Positions 1-11,800 of a stretch of 64,000 bases of DNA are shown here, piece after piece. Positions within the stretch are counted from its first letter, which is position 1, and each line of letters begins with the position of its first letter. This DNA is from Trichostrongylus colubriformis (taxonomy: Eukaryota; Nematoda; Chromadorea; Rhabditida; Trichostrongylidae): positions 9,672,001-9,736,000 of the forward strand of contig OZ022259.1 of assembly GCA_963978905.1 (NCBI GenBank), given 5' to 3'. A program made the translations under genes and the position numbers. The notes under the pieces were generated by a model. It was not told the DNA's origin, ran no database searches, and worked only from the letters and a program-made list of their open reading frames with translations.

Positions 1-632
1 TTTGGTTTCCTTTTCTTTTTGTATGTTATGTCATTCTTATGAGTGGCAGTATTATTTGTAGTCCTCGAAACCGGTTCCGAATAGATGTGTAACATAGTTT
101 ACGACCGTTATACAGACCGCGTGGCTTTGATCGATACGTCGGTGATGCAGTAGTTTTGAGAACGCATCCGCAGCTAGAATCAGTGGGAAGAACAGAGGTA
201 GAATTCCTCGTGTTTCTGCGCGTTTAATTTCGTTTTATTTACTGCGGCACTGGCTTCTGAGGCCTTCACGTAATGCACTATTATACAAACCAAGTTGAAT
301 GCGGAAGTAAGAGAAATACGGTATGAATATGAATATCCTCAGTTTCTTCATACACTGCGGTCACTCGCCGAAGACCCGACTGGAACCAAGGGTATGGAGG
401 CAACTTCAGCCATAGGTCGCACTGGTACACATTCAAAACGCTGTCACTTATGGAAGTAGAATGGTAGCCATCATCGTTATTAGGCATCAGGTAGGTATCA
501 GATTAGCCGGAAGCGACCAGGTGATCCACTTCCTCTTGAAACAAAAATAGGGTCTACACAAAAAGTAGAGCGATTCGTTGCTTCTACAAGAACACGTAAA
601 AACGGTAGGCAGTGGAGAAACGATTAGCGTAC
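1..632. other. Probable intron 6 of TPST paralogue B; no other feature seen
   Basis: A GT donor follows exon 6 at 632-631. No acceptor followed by sequence resembling the VYYEQ exon was found on the minus strand here, so the intron is inferred to continue past the window edge. Confidence 0.5.
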
Positions 633-3600
633 CCGCAAACACTTATCGCCGATTTTCTTGCACTGTACGTCCATTACGGATATCACCTCGTTCCAATCTT
701 TCAAGGATTGTCGGTAATCGGTCATATTGAAACGAGCAACTGTTACCTATAGAAATTTTTAATCGAGAAAATTGAGTTGTGGAATCCCCAAACTTGAAGT
801 TTCGGCAAAAAATAGAATATATATGAGAACCTTCCTCGAAATTATACTGTGCACTGTTGCTCTGCCATCTCGAATCACAAAAAGAAACCGCGCGTTCGGG
901 AAAATTTTTGCCAAATACGGTGCAGCGTTCATCGTGAAAGGGTCTTTGTTACATAAATAAGGAGCAGGAGCACCATGGCCAGCTATAATCTGAAACAAGA
1001 CATCTAGAGAGCTCTAAACAAGAGAGGGAGGGTATGTGTAGAACGTCACTTTACTCACTGTGTGCTTTACTTGCGTGACTTACTTTGCACACCGTAAATA
1101 AGTGGAAGGTTCCCGGGCAATATATTTTTGGAACATGCTCAAGCAGAAAGATGAAGTGACGCACTTCCGGTGCGTGCATCCTATTCGAATATGAAGTCGT
1201 CTACTATCATCCATGAGCTAAAAACTTACGGCGTCAGCCTGCAGCAGCAGTGTACTGACCTGCATCGATCTGTTTCACTTCATGGAGACCACGGTTCGGT
1301 ACTCAAAAAAGCACGAAGTTCACTTGTACCAAAAGGGATCTGCCGTACGATTCTATGCATTACTCGCGGCTTTTCCACATCATTAAATTCCAAGATCTGC
1401 GCGATAATAAATGACAGTATCACGGAAGACTGCCTGCATGAAACCATTTCGAAGTGAGCGTCAAAAGTTGGGAAAAAGGTTGCATATGTACCAATCAGGT
1501 GTCCATCGGAGGGATCAGTTTATTTTATCGTTACCGTGGTATAAGCATTAAAGATAAAAATACCTGAATTATAAAAGAGGCGACAGCATTGCTCAGTACT
1601 TCAGAAGTGACACCCGACTCGTGTAAACGTCTCAACTCCTAAATATGAGGTTGAAGGTCTTGCGATTTGAGAGTGCCATCCCACAGCGTACCAGCATAAG
1701 AATCGAAACAATATAGTGAGTGGGTTTATAACAAACACATTCAGTGGTGAATGATCTTTTAATTTTCGTAAGCTAGAATTTTTTTCGGGATATAATAACC
1801 TCTTTGTTTAATGCCCACTTCGACAGAAGTGCCAGAACTGCTGGTATAACTCTCGTTTCTTCACCACAACGGACATCTGGATGTGCATCGAGCATGGCAC
1901 GCATGAGCGTCGTGCCTGATCGAGGTACACCACCTTCAAGCAGTCAATCAGGAATCACAGCATGAAAATGATTGACAATTGACTAACCTATGAATATGAA
2001 AGGAGCTTGTTCATCGATCTTGTCGTAAGAGATGGTGCGAAAATCGTGTGTTCTAAAGAGGAATGTAGACACTCCGAAACCGACTATTTCGCACAGATAA
2101 GATGTAAAAAATGCCATAGGAAAAGCTTCCCATACATTCTACTTAAACACAACGAATGTTGAGCACAGGAACTGCGTCTTTAGCAGGCACATCAGCATCG
2201 CGGTGAGAAGGAATTTCTTGGGCAGCACTCCTTCCCGTCATCAAAATTTGGAGGTATGCTCTTGACGTGCCTTTCAGTGGCTGACTGACACCGCAGTACC
2301 TTCAAACCTCTTTTTCAGAGACTATAGAGGACGAGCGGTGTATACCACTAGTAGAGGATATTCGCGTCACGACATCAGGCAAGTGACGCTATGGGTGCAA
2401 GCTAGGCGGTAATACACTAACTCCGAAAAATCACGATTTGCTCGATATTACAACTGTGAACGTGGCCTTTGGCCGCCCTCAAACTTCGCAATTTTGCGAT
2501 TGTGTGGCGTCGCGGATTCGCACGCGATACTACGTCCTTGGAATTTAGCAATATCATACTTCGCGTGCGGAGCCGCGACACCGCAAAATCACGGAATCGC
2601 AAATCGCGAAGCCTGACGGCAACCTAAGGACGCCTTCATACTCTGCGGTGGTGTCGGTGTGGTTGCACTCACAGGCAACGAGGCATGTAGCACGGCCAAG
2701 GGTGTAGAGGCGATGTAGCCACACTCTGCCGCCGGCACCACAGAGAACGCAACCTTACGAAACTCAAGACACCGAGGAAAGCACATGACAGGAACGCGTA
2801 TGATCGAGAAGTTTGTAATGATCACAAATCACATTTTTGTAACATCCTTCTTTATATAATCGGCTAAGAGTGACTGTTGGTGTGGGTTCTTGTGTGTGTC
2901 TGTTTGACCGGCAATTCATATCTGGCATCGCAGCAGAGGTGAAATCCTGAATTCCACAAGAGATGTAGGGGGTGGTAAGGGGACTCTGGGGTAGTGGAGC
3001 GAAAGGCGAAAGTCATCGGTTTGGTTTCGCTTTCGGATCGTCCCGGAACGCCGACACTCATAGGCTTTTTGGTGTTGGACGAGGACATTAATGGTGAGTG
3101 ATCCAAAATGGAGGGAGATCCGAACCAATAACGGTTGATAGATTCAACAGGGAGAGCTTGGAGGCAAATGTCCCCAGATCCGTCTCGGCTTTCGCGACGA
3201 TCCCAGAGCGCCGACAAGTATGCAGCAGGGCGGGACGGGGACATTAATAGTGGGTGATCCAAATCGATAACGGTTGATAAGATTCGATAAGGAACGTGAG
3301 AAGGCAAAAATCGCCAAATCCGTTTCGCCTTTGGCGTTGGTCGCAAGGTGCTAACACTTAGGTGTTGACAGGCGGTAAGGAGCGTGAGAAGGCAAATGTC
3401 ATCAATTTCGCTCCGCCTGTCACGTAGATCCTAGAGCAGTGACACTCATTAGTATTTTGAAGGGGTGAGACGGGGACAGTAAGGGTGGGTGACCCAAACT
3501 GATACCGGTTGATAAGATTGGATAGGGAGAGGCAAAAGGCAAATGTCGCTGAATCCGTTTCGCCCTTCGCGTCGATCACAAAGCGCTGACGCTCGCAGGT

Positions 3601-3739
3601 ATATAGCGCATAGAGATAGAAAACACTGTATTCTACAAACCACCACAAGAGGTCATACAACGTACCTGAATGAGATCAGAAAATATATAATGAATATCAA
3701 TGTCAAAGCCACCAGATAAATACGCTTGTGACGATGCAT
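633..3739 (-). CDS. tpst: Tyrosylprotein sulfotransferase, paralogue B (exons 1-6; 3' part off the left edge)
   Basis: Predicted Golgi type II membrane enzyme that transfers sulfate from PAPS to tyrosines of secreted and membrane proteins. Exons on the minus strand: 3666-3739, 1988-2052, 1800-1933, 1564-1638, 831-989 and 633-746 (207 codons so far). Exon 1 begins MHRHKR and then gives a hydrophobic signal anchor of about 18 residues. Exons 2-3 join to [20 protein letters not shown], the 5'-phosphosulfate-binding loop, followed by GEETRVIP with the expected catalytic glutamate. Exon 5 carries LCNKDPFTM and [11 protein letters not shown], the 3'-phosphate-binding region. All six introns checked, including the donor after exon 6, start with GT. 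Exon lengths 134, 75, 159 and 114 nt equal those of copy A, but many residues differ, so this is a diverged duplicate with no stop or frameshift. The acceptor before exon 3 (ttgaag) is weak. Exons 7-9 were not found in bases 1-632. Confidence 0.88.
2860..3600. repeat. Degenerate tandem repeat array in intron 1 of TPST copy B
   Basis: Recurring phrases such as GACATTAATGGTGAGTGATCC, AACGGTTGATAAGATTCGAT and AATCCGTTTCGCC return roughly every 150-180 bases in diverged form. The block opens with TAATCGGCTAAG and a GT-rich stretch, the same opening as the array at 23.74-24.42 kb, so the two belong to one family. Confidence 0.6.
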
Positions 3740-4018
3740 TACAGCCTTTAGAAAGACGGCTTGCCCATAGACTTCTAAATTGTACAGCGTATTCCAAGTA
3801 ATTGATGATGAAGCTGTTTGATGAGTGACTTCATAAAACAAAATGATGATCAGGAGAAGAAAGGTGTCGGGACACACGCGAGAAAATCGAATGAGAAGCA
3901 AAAGTGCTAAAGCAAAATAGCAAGTGAAAAGAGGTTCATGTGTAATATCGTGTTGCATTCTCACTACAGAAACTACGGGCTACCACAAAGGCAAACATGT
4001 TTCACTGTCACATACAAT

Positions 4019-4171
4019 CCATTTCGGAGCACCTGATAGGGCGTGGCCTACGGACTTGAGCGAGATTGTATCAAACTCTCTCCGGCACACACTCTCACTC
4101 TTGCTACGCACTCTCACTTTCGCCACTCACCCATGTCCGTAGGCCATGCCCTATCAGACGCTCCGAAATGG
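4019..4171. mobile_element. Short inverted-repeat element (MITE), 153 bp
   Basis: The ends are inverted repeats of about 37 bp: CCATTTCGGAGCACCTGATA and GGGCGTGGCCTACGGAC on the left, their complements on the right. The middle is rich in CACTCTC/CTTTCGCC repeats. A second copy lies at 35445-35601. Confidence 0.7.
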
Positions 4172-4744
4172 AGTATACAATGTCTGCAGAATGTAATTCC
4201 CACGCGTTTTCCACGGGATATCGTTTAATTTCCCTCGAAATATGCCAATGTTAACCAGAAGATGTGAATTCAACCCAAGTCTAGAAGGGTATGGGGTAGG
4301 AGTTTCAGAGCGGGTGAACCACTTTTCACGTGAGAAGAGAAGTCCTTACGCACATGAAAATTTTAGGTATCCCTGAGCTCCTCCCCCGTACCTATGGTAT
4401 TCCTCAACTAACAAGGGAAGGTTAATAATTCAGCATGGTCAAACTCGATAAGGTACACATCTCCGTATGGTGTTCAGACGCCAAACTTAATGCTTCTCGA
4501 ATTACGACCTACTCTGCTCTGCAAACGGAAATATAAAGGTTTCTATGATCACGTTTGTCTCAGTTTTCTTCGCCATATTCTTGGCAACTGCCCTTCCAGA
4601 TTTCCTGGATACTACGCTGTAACATTCGCCACAGAAGCTCCTGTCTGGCTTTCATTTCATGGTCGAACACGAGTCTCTTTCGCCTGGTGGCCTAATCGCC
4701 ACTATGCCGTGGATGAGAGCTTCAACGATCAGCTCCTTGGAGAA

Positions 4745-5460
4745 ATTAAGTCTTGTCTTCTTCTCTGTTTAAACTATAGGAAAAAAAGCAAAGCTGTTTG
4801 TGCATGTGCCGGCAGCCTGGCATACCACTTTCATGTCCTTCTCACACATGGCGTGTAAGCTGCCATTTGATCATAGACCTCAGCGAATCCTTTCATTTTA
4901 ATTTTAATGCAATCGATGATCACAGTAGGCTTCCCCATTGGGTGGCAGCCAGCGACGTCTTTGATGGAAAACATGTATATGTTTCTTCGATCTCCACTTC
5001 ATTTAAGTACTTCTTTCTCATTTTGTTGGCAGAAAATTCACCGCGCTTCAGCTTTCCATATTTCAGTACTTGGGGCGCACCTTTTCGATTCCTTGGAGTA
5101 CGTGCCCAGTCTGAGCGCTTCCTCAGAAGTTGGTGGTCCAGCTGCAAACCTGTATACAGCTGTCCGCAAGCAAACATCTGTCTTGCCTCAAGAATCCCTC
5201 TATAAGCTCCATCACCACGGGTTCAGTTGCACTTCTCCTTCTCTTCGGATCCTTTCCGGCAAGTTTCTTCACCTTCTGCGTGTAGCTTGATTCTGAGCAC
5301 AACATGTACAGCTTCATGCTGAACTGGTGTCTCTTGGAGCCATTGTATTGCCAGAAAGAGATACATCCATGAAAGAGAACCACTGACTAGTTAATGCATA
5401 GCTCTTTATCGACTTTATACATCTTTCGAAAAGTAGCACTCAGATGGTCCAAAATTGGTT
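4745..5460 (-). pseudogene. Degenerate piggyBac-type transposase fragment
   Basis: Read on the minus strand across several frames, this resembles the DDE_Tnp_1_7 (piggyBac) domain: an ILDHL-like segment near 5455, then FHGCISFWQYNGSKRHQFSM and KLYMLC near 5380-5300, GKDPKRR, LADSCIQ in place of the usual D-N-W-Y-T segment, RKNRKG-like RNRKGAPQ, KLKRGEFSANK, and a C-terminal DQMAAYTP..RRT*KWYAR region near 4880-4790. The IDE-type acidic motif before FHG is replaced by a stop, and further stops and shifts break the C-terminal half. It cannot encode an active enzyme. A source transposase of this type could have mobilised the TTAA-flanked elements listed below; that link is inference. Confidence 0.65.
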
Positions 5461-5729
5461 GGATTTTGCATGGTTTATTGCTTTTGTCAGCGCCACCATT
5501 ATCGACGAAGTGCATATACCGTTGGAGCTGCTCAAATATCCTAAATCGAAGTGCTTTTATCTATATGTGATTGTTTTGAAATCTGAAGAAGGCATTAATG
5601 TCAAGCTCATCAATAAATATGCCAAGTCAAAAGCTTCAGAAGCATTCTACCAGACAACGTCGGATGAAGTAAGAGAGCACTATTTTGCATCCTACCCTTC
5701 GTTGAATGTATTGCCATTCAACTAATCAG

Positions 5730-6700
5730 TGATCCTTGAACATTTTGATCAAAAATCAGTGATCCTTGAGAATTTTGATCAGATCGATTAGCCTACAAAC
5801 TTGTCTCCAAGGCTCATTTGACCTCCTGAACACGAGAACAACATTGATTCTGCGCGATAAAGCCTGGGTCGCGCCTGCACTTGCTATGTGATAGTATTAT
5901 TTCTTTGAACGAAACCTTCATAACCCTGTTCGCGAAGCCGAAATTGAAAGAGTAGGTTTGAGTTCAACGTCACAAAACGCATACAGCGATGTGCACCTCA
6001 TAGAGAATTCCCAGGATGACTTCTCCCTGAAAGACGGGTCACGGAAAGAGGTAACGGAAGAGAACACATTATGACCATACGTCTGATCAAAGATACACCT
6101 GGTAACATGTTGGCATTATTGTGGGCATTATGTTAGCAAGAATGAACAACGACACATCGTCTCATCCTCTTGACATCCTCAGAAGGCAACTCCTCCCTGC
6201 TCTTCAATAGCCGCAGTGATAGTGGTTGTCTGCATTAGACGGGAAAAGGAAACGGAATCCACAGCCGCCATGACTCCGTTAAGGAATTTGATCGGATCTG
6301 ATCATTGAGCCTCATGTGTCCATCGACACGGAACCAAACCCATATAGTTTCGAGTGAGTCAACACTGCAACCTTAAAGAGCGGAGCACTGGAGTAGAGTA
6401 ATGAATGAAATGTAAAGAGTGAGTAACATTGTTAGAAAAACCACCATCCGCTTCCGGTCCTCTACGCACTAAGTGATAGCTTACTAATCCGACAATGACT
6501 TGCTAGAAAGCTCGGAACACTTTTTATTTACTGATTTACGCACCACCTGCGTGCCATTCCATGTGCCGACTGCGACGTCAGCGCACCGCAGAATTAGGGT
6601 GCGAAATAGGTGTTTATATAAGTAGAAGGTGCTATCACTATGATTACATGGCCTTATAATGATTTCGAATGTAGATCGTGGGTGAGGAGGGGGGGGGGGT
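5730..6700. other. No recognisable feature
   Basis: No long reading frame, repeat pair or RNA gene recognised. A run of eleven G lies at about 6690-6700. Confidence 0.4.
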
Positions 6701-6702
6701 GG

Positions 6703-8853
6703 TCAAAGAGTTCGAGTGATCCAGAGGAACCAGTTGTTGAAACTAGCCTTCGAGATAAATGGCATCATCGACGCTCTTGTACAATCGCTCATCCTGCGCT
6801 GTTTGAAAACTGAGGGGTTGAAGTGGGTGTGCTTAGACGGTCGACATGTATATTCTCCGGCGCCAGGATGGCATTTTCGCAAAAATGCGAAATGGTTGAC
6901 CGATCGAAACACTCCAAAGATTTCAGTGACAGTATTCGTACACATCATTCTTCCAATGTGTGACCATCTTTATCATTTAACTCTCCATTACCAATTTTGA
7001 GTAGTCAACCGCACCAATCACGGCCAGTTTCTTGCCCTCTCATGTTCGTTTTCAGTGGGTGGACAGAAAACAGTGTTCAGAGAAGCGACATCACGACACA
7101 GGCTTCCACAATGTCCTCTCGTTGGCCTTATTTAACTACTGGCAGGATCTGTCTGAAGTCGCCACCGATCACCATCACTTTACCACCGAGAGGTGCGTTG
7201 ACTTGCGCTACATCTCCCAGTACAGCGTCGACTGCTTTAAGAATTGTTTGAATGCCAACGAGATCTCGTTCCAAATTATCATGTCAGTTTCCATAAACAG
7301 TTCTGCTTCCTTTTGCTTCCTTGCCTTCTAACTGAAAATGCCCGGTTTCGTAGCTAATGTCCAATTTCAAGTACGAAATCACTGTCCTGGAAACAAATTA
7401 GCCGACATGCCAGTCCACGTTGCGCACTGCACTTTCGCGTTCTGCCGACTGCTGTTGTATACAGTGCTGAAAAGATACGTTCCACCACTACCGACAGGAC
7501 CGTTCACGATAATGCATCGGTCCGGGGTCTGACCGAAGCATTAAGAATATCATCCTCAACTTATTCTTGTTTAACACAGAGTTCATATTGACGTAGTCCA
7601 CTTTGTTTATGGCTTCCATGATCAATCAGACCCGTTGACCGCTTTTCGGTAGGAGAAACAACAATATATCTTTCTTCGTTCCTTGCCCGAAGCTGTAGAC
7701 TGATAATTGGCAGCGTCCCGCCAGCTCTGTCGAAAGTATCTATCATCATTCAAAAATGCGGCAACTTTCGCTGCATCAGCAAACATGTCATGGGCTCTGC
7801 CACGGATAGTGCAAACGTCTTCAAAAGACGATCCCCGTTAATGTTGAGTAGCAGAGTTCTTAAGCAGTATCGCTCTGTATCTAGAGGCGATACTGTGTAC
7901 ATTCTGCCAAGTTGCTTTTCGACACACTTCCTCGGAGTCCAGTCATAGCGGGAATCGAATGTAAAGTGCTCGGGTAACTCTAATGATAGAGGTTTCGAGC
8001 GTCGATCGTGAAATTTGGAGGCAATCCAATCTCGAATACCTTAGCACACCGAATATTCAATTCAGAGAATGCTGTTGAGGCCGTGAATGTTCGCTGAGCG
8101 TGTTCAAAATATTTTTGCTCGCGTCATTACGAAGCGCACTGTTTGTAAGCCAGGTAGGTGTACAGCCAACCTGTATACCGTATGATACTTTCCTGCATAG
8201 CAAATCCAAAAATCCTGCACATACTTTGAAGAGCACACATGTAGCGTGTTGAAGTGTTGCTTACCTGATTTTCTTAGCGTTCTGGTTTTCTACATTTACG
8301 CTTTCAATGATGATGCGCGCGCGAACGGGTCTCTTACATATGTACTTACAGAGAGCAGAGATCTTACCACATATTTCGATATTGATATGACAGTCGTATT
8401 GAAAAAGTAGGTAAGGGTTTCCTGGTACCACCCACTCGTCATCACAATACTATTTATCTCAGTAAAGCACAGACTGCATCGACGATAGTCCGGACAACTG
8501 TCAACGTCAGAGTCCTATCACGAGGCTGTTTGGCGAATCGATGGAGCATGATCGACCTCGCATGCATTGTGAAAGGGGATCCAGAGAAATCACACTATCG
8601 ATGAATTATGTACAAAATCAATGCGGCATAAAGTCTTGGCTCTGCTTTTCTGTTCGGAATTTCCGCACAGATTTATTTGTTCTCGCCCTCTGCCGTATGC
8701 ACTCTGCATTTCCCTCTCATGATGAGAAGAAGCATGTGGCAATGTGAGAAGCTTCGTATCTGGAATACGATAACGTAAACTTATGCCTCCACTTCTCCCA
8801 GGATGTTTCTTGGATAAGTCGGTGCAAAGTTCCTGCAGTTTCGCGTTAAATAC
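6703..8853 (-). pseudogene. Helitron Rep/helicase, C-terminal part (broken)
   Basis: Minus-strand continuation of the Helitron protein whose N-terminal part is at 12879-14150. In order: VFNAKLQELCTDLSKKHPG next to the LINE junction; at 8785-8705 VYVIVFQIRSFSHCHMLLLI, matching the HUH-type rolling-circle nuclease motif (H-C-H); at about 8440-8300 DDEWVVPGNPYLLFQYDCHI; at about 7930-7860 EKQLGRMYTVSPLDTERYCL; at about 7530 the Pif1-type helicase Walker A region as NGPVGSGGTYLF, where the essential lysine is replaced by glycine; and at about 7180 GGKVMVIGGDFRQILPVV, a helicase core motif. Several stops (one TAA directly before the HUH segment) and frameshifts show that it is dead. No clear Helitron 3' hairpin was identified. 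Confidence 0.8.
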
Positions 8854-11800
8854 AAGTTTACAAATTTACAAGTTTATTACGGAATCAATTCACATTCGAA
8901 TGCCATATCATGGTCTGGTTGAATTCTTCACTTATCATGCTCCACCAGTTTCCCCAATCTTCTTTGATAAACCATCGTGCCACCTAGTATAAGGACGTCA
9001 ATCATAGGGAATCTACGTCGTTATCTTCCGTGCCCATTCTCTTTCGTCCATTTCTCTTATCTTTTAAGCTCATAGAAATTTCTTCCTGGAAGCTCCAGTG
9101 GTCTTAGTCGTTCAGTTTTGTAACTGACTTATCCTTTCACCGCTCCATCGGTCCAGCATTGTCAATCCCAGCATTATTCTCTCCATCTTACTTTGGGTCG
9201 CAGCTAACTCTCTGATGTCGGATGATGGCAGCGACCACGTCTCAGCCCCGTAGAGCACTGTTGGTGTTACACATATGTCGAAGGCTCGTTTCTTTAGTGC
9301 AGGGGAACTCCCCGGTTGCAGAAAATGCAATAAAACTTTTTGAAAGCATCCCATTGGGACTGTATTCGGTGGAGATCTCAGCTGACTAGTTCAAAAGGAA
9401 GGAAAAGTGGCAGCGGAGGTAAAGGGCGTGATCGGCAAAACGGAACAATTTTCCATCAATACAGATTGGATGGCAGGGTGTTTGAAATTTTGAAAGCAGT
9501 GTTGTCCTTTCTGGATTGAGCTGGAGTCCGACTCTGGTGGATGCGTTTGCCAGGAACTGCAGCATCTTTTTCAATATAGAACGTGCTAAAGCCAACAGCA
9601 CAACGTCATCTGCCAACCTGCCGTCGATTATTAGTCCGCAAGTTCCCCAATCTACAGAGCTGAGAGTCATCTGTAAGGTGGCTGGAAGAGTTTGGGGCCC
9701 AGAGTATCTCCCTGTTTGATCCCTTCTTGAATGATGACCGGAACTGGGCGAGAATTGACAAGAACAGACGTGGAAGAGTGTTTAAATAGTCTCCGTAGGA
9801 TTTTTATAAGCTGTGAATGTACACCTCTCATTGAAAGAGCTGTCCATACTGCTGACCACTCCAAGCTATCAAATGCTTTTTTGTAATCGACAAGAGCTAC
9901 ATAGACAGGAAAATTATATTCAGCACTCTTCTCTGCAATTTGAATAAGGACATGGACATTGTTCAGGGTGGAATCGTTTTTTTTTCGGAATCCAACCTGG
10001 TCTGGACTCTCCTTCTCTTCCAGGCACTTCTCCAAGCGACTCAAAATGACTCTGAGGCAGCGTTCATACGTTTGGAATTTGCGTTTTTGCGTTTTTGTGG
10101 AAATAAGAGTAGATATGTATCGATTGAGAAAACTGCGTTTTTGCGTTTTTGCGGAAAGAAGAGTAGATACGTATCGATCTGCGTTTTTGCGTTTTTGTGG
10201 AATTTGCGTTTTTGCGTTTTTGTGGAAATGTGGAAAGCGTGGAAGCCACGTGCGCGGTGCGTGTCATTCCACGAAGCTCATCATTCGCGAACGGTCGAAC
10301 TTCTTTTATGAATCATTGCCTTTATAGATTTCGTTATTAAAATAAGAATCATTAGCTTATGTCATACATAAGTACTAGCTATACGACTTACTATTAAAAA
10401 TGTGCAATCGAAGCATCATTCTTACCTCATTAACTTTGAAAACTTAATTTGTCACACCTCATTTCACCTAGGTCTTGATGGCAAGGAACGGAGTTCCTTC
10501 TATTTCCTAGGGCTTATGTGAAAATAATTCCATACCAGTAATGGGCCCCTTCGTAACTCAACAGAAACGATGATGAAGGGGAAGAAGCTACTTACTGGTG
10601 CACTCCGTAATACATTGTTTTAATCCCACAAGAACCTCAATTTCGTCGTTTCTATAGTGTATTATTCTCCACACAAAACTGCTGACACGAACTCCCGGTA
10701 CGCTGTTCGGAACACTTGCACGCCACCCGAAGACACTACAGTGTGACAGCAGACGAAAGTCACAAATCAAAAACGAATGATCGAGAGCAGGAAAGAGTGA
10801 ACGAGAAGGGGAAAGCAAAAAAAGCAATGTATGGGATTAATCTGTTCCTTCAGTGTAGAAAGTGCTTTGTCTTATCTTCCACGTTCGTTGACGAAGAAGT
10901 CGATAAGTATCTTATCCATTTCCGCATTTCCACAAAAACGCAAAGACGCAAATTCCGCAAATCGATATGTATCTTATCTTCTTTCCACAAAAACGCAAGA
11001 ACGCAAATTCCATGATTCCGCAAAAACGCAAAAACGCAAATTCCGCAAATCGATACGTATCTTATCCCTTTCCACATTTCCACAAAAACGCAAAAACGCA
11101 AATCCACATTTCCACAAAAACGCAAAAACGCAAAAACGCAGATCGATACGTATCTTTTCTTCTTTCCACAAAAACGCAAAAACGCAAATTCCAAAAGTAT
11201 GAACGCTGCCTGATGATTGCCTTGAGAACTCCTGATACCAGAGATATGGGTCGGAAGTGGTTTACGTTGCTGGGGTCGCCCTTTTCAAATGACTGCTTCA
11301 CAGGTGCGGTTGTCAACTTCCAGGGATGGGGCCGCTTCTTTTAATGCTGTTTAGTAGAGTGGTAAGTAAAGGAGCAATTATAGGGTTCACGAGGGCTAAT
11401 TGTTCCGCTGTGATTCGATCTGGTCCCGGTGATTCCCAAGATGGAGTTTAGAAAGGGCATGTTCCGATTTATCATTACAAAAGGGAGGGCATATTTCGAA
11501 AAAAGGCGTGATGGACAAAGGAAAATCATTAAATGTCTTGTATAATTCGTTGTAGTACACTGCCACTGCATCTTCCGTTGCACGTTGAGAGTACTCTCCT
11601 GTTTCGCTGTCCTTTATCATTAAACGCCTAATCCTGAGATAACCTTTTCTTTGTGCAGCAGTTAGGCCTCTCCCTTTCTCAATTGCTCTTTGCACAACTG
11701 TGGTCTTTCTTTCACCAATATTCTCGAGTATGGCGATACTCGCGGCTTTGCACGCTATGGAATATATGATGCGACTTGCTGGAGAAGTGCTATTTCTTAA

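Noticed and set aside
121..180. Minus-strand LLHHRR frame near 121-190 as exon 7 of TPST copy B (family motif VLHHE)
   Set aside because: Only the LHH matches; the preceding VYYEQ block and splice sites are absent, so exon 7 is more likely off the window.
2100..2140. [14 protein letters not shown] frame as exon 1 of TPST copy B
   Set aside because: Its donor would be in the wrong phase and the intron only about 42 nt. The exon at 3666-3739 has the correct phase and a signal anchor.
2864..3346. 160-codon minus-strand open frame
   Set aside because: It lies wholly within the degenerate tandem repeat array, and its translation is repetitive with no family similarity.
5444..5725. 93-codon plus-strand frame as an independent gene
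   Set aside because: It overlaps the antisense of the piggyBac relic, has no similarity and is likely chance.
10063..11195. Regularly repeated units resembling a CRISPR array
   Set aside because: The units are short, AT-rich and arranged as inverted arms of a transposon in a nematode genome, with no regular unique spacers.
10850..11344. Open frames rich in NLRFCVFAFL / KTQKRKF repeats in four frames
   Set aside because: These are translations of the GCAAAAACG tandem units of the fold-back element.
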